From the NCBI RefSeq assembly GCF_020514235.1, contig NZ_VTLB01000002.1, positions 372,001 through 436,000 on the forward strand: DNA of 64,000 bases. Reading direction: 5' to 3'. The notes under the pieces are model-generated. The model ran no database searches. It was not told where the DNA came from and saw only the letters and a program-made list of their open reading frames with translations. Below are positions 62,438 through 64,000 of this stretch, in pieces. Source of the stretch: Synechococcus sp. MU1617 (GTDB lineage Bacteria > Cyanobacteriota > Cyanobacteriia > PCC-6307 > Cyanobiaceae). The translations under genes were made by a program, and so were the position numbers. Numbering within the stretch: position 1 is the stretch's first letter; each line of letters starts with the position of its first letter.

Positions 62438-64000
62438 GTGCAGCAAACCATCGGTACCATCAGTCCATCGATACGGCTGAATCCCTTGAGCGGTTCCGGC
62501 ACGGTGCTGGTGGAGCGCTACCGCTTGGAAGAGTGCCTGAGCGGTCCCGACTCGCTACGGGGATCCCTCTGGCGCGCGGTGGATGTGATGGCGGGTGATC
62601 TTCCGGTGGCCATGCGCCAACTGGAGACCCCTGCAGCCCAGCAGAGGCTGCTTGGGGTTTGGCCTCAATTGCAGACGCTGTTGCATCCCCAGTGGCCCCG
62701 CTGCGGTGAGTTTTTCGAGCTGGATGGTGCGCTGTGGCTCGTGCGTGATTGGGAGGACGGTGTCGCTTGCGACGTGCTGCAGCGGCAAAGGTCTTTTGGG
62801 GCTGGAGAGGTGCTGCTGCTGCTGCGCCAGATCCTGCCGGTGCTGGCGGTGTTGCATGGCCAGGGGTTGGTGCACGGTGATGTGAATCCCCGCCATGTGC
62901 TGCGCCGCCGCAGCGATGGCCTACCGGTGCTGCTGGACGGTGGTCGGCTGCAGCGGCAGGGAGCTACAGAGCAGGATGCTGCCTGGAGGGATCTGCATGA
63001 TCTGGGCGGCACTGCCCTGGCGTTGCTCGGGGGGGGCTGGCCAGAGGGCCTGGAGTCGGAAGCAGGATTTCGAGAGGTGCTGGAGCGCCTGCTCTCGAAG
63101 GCACCGGAGCGCCGTTTCAACGAGGCTTCCGAGGTGCTGAAGGCCCTCGAGTCGGTTGTGTTGCCGGCGGAGCCCCCCGTGGCGCCGCGAACCAGCCGGG
63201 CCTTGGCTCGCGAGCAGGGAGCGGAAGGTCGCCTCTGGCCCGTGGTGATCGCGCTGGGGCTGTCGGCTCTGGTGGGTTCCGCCATCGGCTTGTTTTTGCT
63301 TCCGCGCAGCTCCACCCCAGACGGGTCCCCTCGCACCACCCCTGATTGGGCGGCTCAGCAGCCAGCTGTCCGCTTGCTGCCGGAGGAGCTGGATCTACGC
63401 GAGCAGCTGTTCAGTCGGCTGCGGGCACTTCAGGTGGATCGCGGCTGGTTTCTCCAGCTGGTGGATGCCAGCCAACACGTTTCGGAATCGATGGAGGAGG
63501 CGCCGCTGCGAAGGGTCTGGACCGAGCTGGCGGAGGAGTGGCTGGCACGGATCGAGCAGCTGCCGCCTGGGATCCGTCCCCGGTTGGGGCGTTTAGGCGA
63601 TGCGGACTGGGAGCAGCCGCGTCAGGCGCTGCAACAGGAGGGTGTCCATCTGAAAGTCGTGGAACATCTGGTTAGTGCTGGTTCCCAGGTGCTGCTGCCA
63701 GGGACGATGCAGGACCGGAAACCTGCCGAACCATTTCGTCAGCTCTGGATTGCAGCGGCGATGCAGAGCCTTGATGACATCGAGATCGTGCGGCTCAGGG
63801 CGCGCCCTCTGAAACCCACCAACAGGTCCTTGCGTATTCCTGCCGGTGGTGTGCGTTTGGTGCTGGTGGAGGCTCCAGCAGATGATGCCCTGGCCCTGGG
63901 CATCAACGGCACACCGCTGATGCAGATGATGGTGTTCGACGCTAAGGGTAGGGTCGTGGAGAAGCGGGGTCCTTTGCGGGTGGGTCGAATCGCAGGGCAT
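62438..64000 (+). CDS. Degenerate Ser/Thr-kinase-like membrane protein (3' end outside window)
   Basis: An unbroken frame runs to the window edge (over 520 residues). The N-terminal ~250 residues follow a protein-kinase fold: VERYRLEECLSGPDSLRGSL, VAMRQLE (Arg where the ATP Lys is expected), LHGQGLVHGDVNPRHVL (HGD catalytic loop with the usual Asn replaced by His) and LLDGG in place of DFG. One membrane helix follows (LWPVVIALGLSALVGSAIGL), then a periplasmic part without a known domain. With several catalytic residues changed it may be a pseudokinase. The start is uncertain: GTG at 62438 or TTG at 62486. Divergent from egtB. Confidence 0.75.
   Translation, partial: MQQTIGTISPSIRLNPLSGSGTVLVERYRLEECLSGPDSLRGSLWRAVDVMAGDLPVAMRQLETPAAQQRLLGVWPQLQTLLHPQWPRCGEFFELDGALWLVRDWEDGVACDVLQRQRSFGAGEVLLLLRQILPVLAVLHGQGLVHGDVNPRHVLRRRSDGLPVLLDGGRLQRQGATEQDAAWRDLHDLGGTALALLGGGWPEGLESEAGFREVLERLLSKAPERRFNEASEVLKALESVVLPAEPPVAPRTSRALAREQGAEGRLWPVVIALGLSALVGSAIGLFLLPRSSTPDGSPRTTPDWAAQQPAVRLLPEELDLREQLFSRLRALQVDRGWFLQLVDASQHVSESMEEAPLRRVWTELAEEWLARIEQLPPGIRPRLGRLGDADWEQPRQALQQEGVHLKVVEHLVSAGSQVLLPGTMQDRKPAEPFRQLWIAAAMQSLDDIEIVRLRARPLKPTNRSLRIPAGGVRLVLVEAPADDALALGINGTPLMQMMVFDAKGRVVEKRGPLRVGRIAGH

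Overview
The window looks like the chromosome of a marine picocyanobacterium, most likely a marine Synechococcus. The call rests on high-G+C housekeeping genes packed head to tail with short overlaps, a SecA without the C-terminal zinc tail, a cyanobacterial group 2 sigma factor, a GntR-cysE pair, paired CrcB proteins, an ergothioneine cluster with the two cyanobacterial 'hercynine metabolism' proteins, and many cell-surface glycosyl- and sulfotransferases. This is recognition from memory of protein families; no search was run.

Layout. (1) 1-970: end of uvrB and a tRNA-Gly(GCC). (2) About 1.1-14.6 kb: an AT-rich surface/secretion island between the tRNA and secA. It holds a type I secretion set (HlyD-like adaptor, parvulin-like isomerase, ABC exporter with cyclic-nucleotide-binding-like and C39-like N-terminal domains), a convergent RTX-repeat protein that is the obvious export candidate, and glycosyltransferase and TPR genes. 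Five tandem copies of a 25-bp hairpin-plus-T-tract unit lie behind the RTX gene. (3) 14.7-22 kb: secA, then sulfotransferase and glycosyltransferase genes, including a sulfotransferase/capsule-synthesis fusion. (4) 22-37.6 kb: cysE, a GntR regulator, a dienelactone hydrolase, infC, miaA, gyrB with an SH3-like protein and two crcB genes, glutathione peroxidase, mgtE, a sigma factor, another sulfotransferase, an alpha/beta hydrolase, and a MoxR-DUF58-transglutaminase operon. (5) 37.77-47.32 kb: a 9.6-kb integrated element inside mutY. (6) 47.1-64 kb: the rebuilt mutY, a pfkB kinase, tsaE, ahcY, a DedA protein, a sulfotransferase, ssb, mreBCD, a solute-binding lipoprotein, an OmpR-type regulator, lysS, the egtB-egtD cluster and the start of a degenerate protein kinase.

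The most interesting part is the element in mutY. The original first ~55 codons of mutY remain as a fragment overlapping the transglutaminase gene. They break off exactly at the codons for the catalytic motif (IAEVM). The element follows: a large serine recombinase 50 bp inside the left end, a Toprim/helicase protein resembling cyanobacterial plasmid Rep proteins (CyRepA type), a possible small-terminase-like protein, a metal-response cargo (MerR regulator with a 19-bp-spacer promoter, DUF305, DUF3721, a PepSY-like membrane protein, DUF411 and a multicopper-oxidase remnant), and a small serine recombinase at the right end. The small recombinase is translationally coupled to a new, diverged mutY 5' end that restores the reading frame. 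A 20-bp sequence with one mismatch is repeated at both junctions. The element therefore appears to enter the codons of the MutY active site and to bring its own replacement N-terminus.
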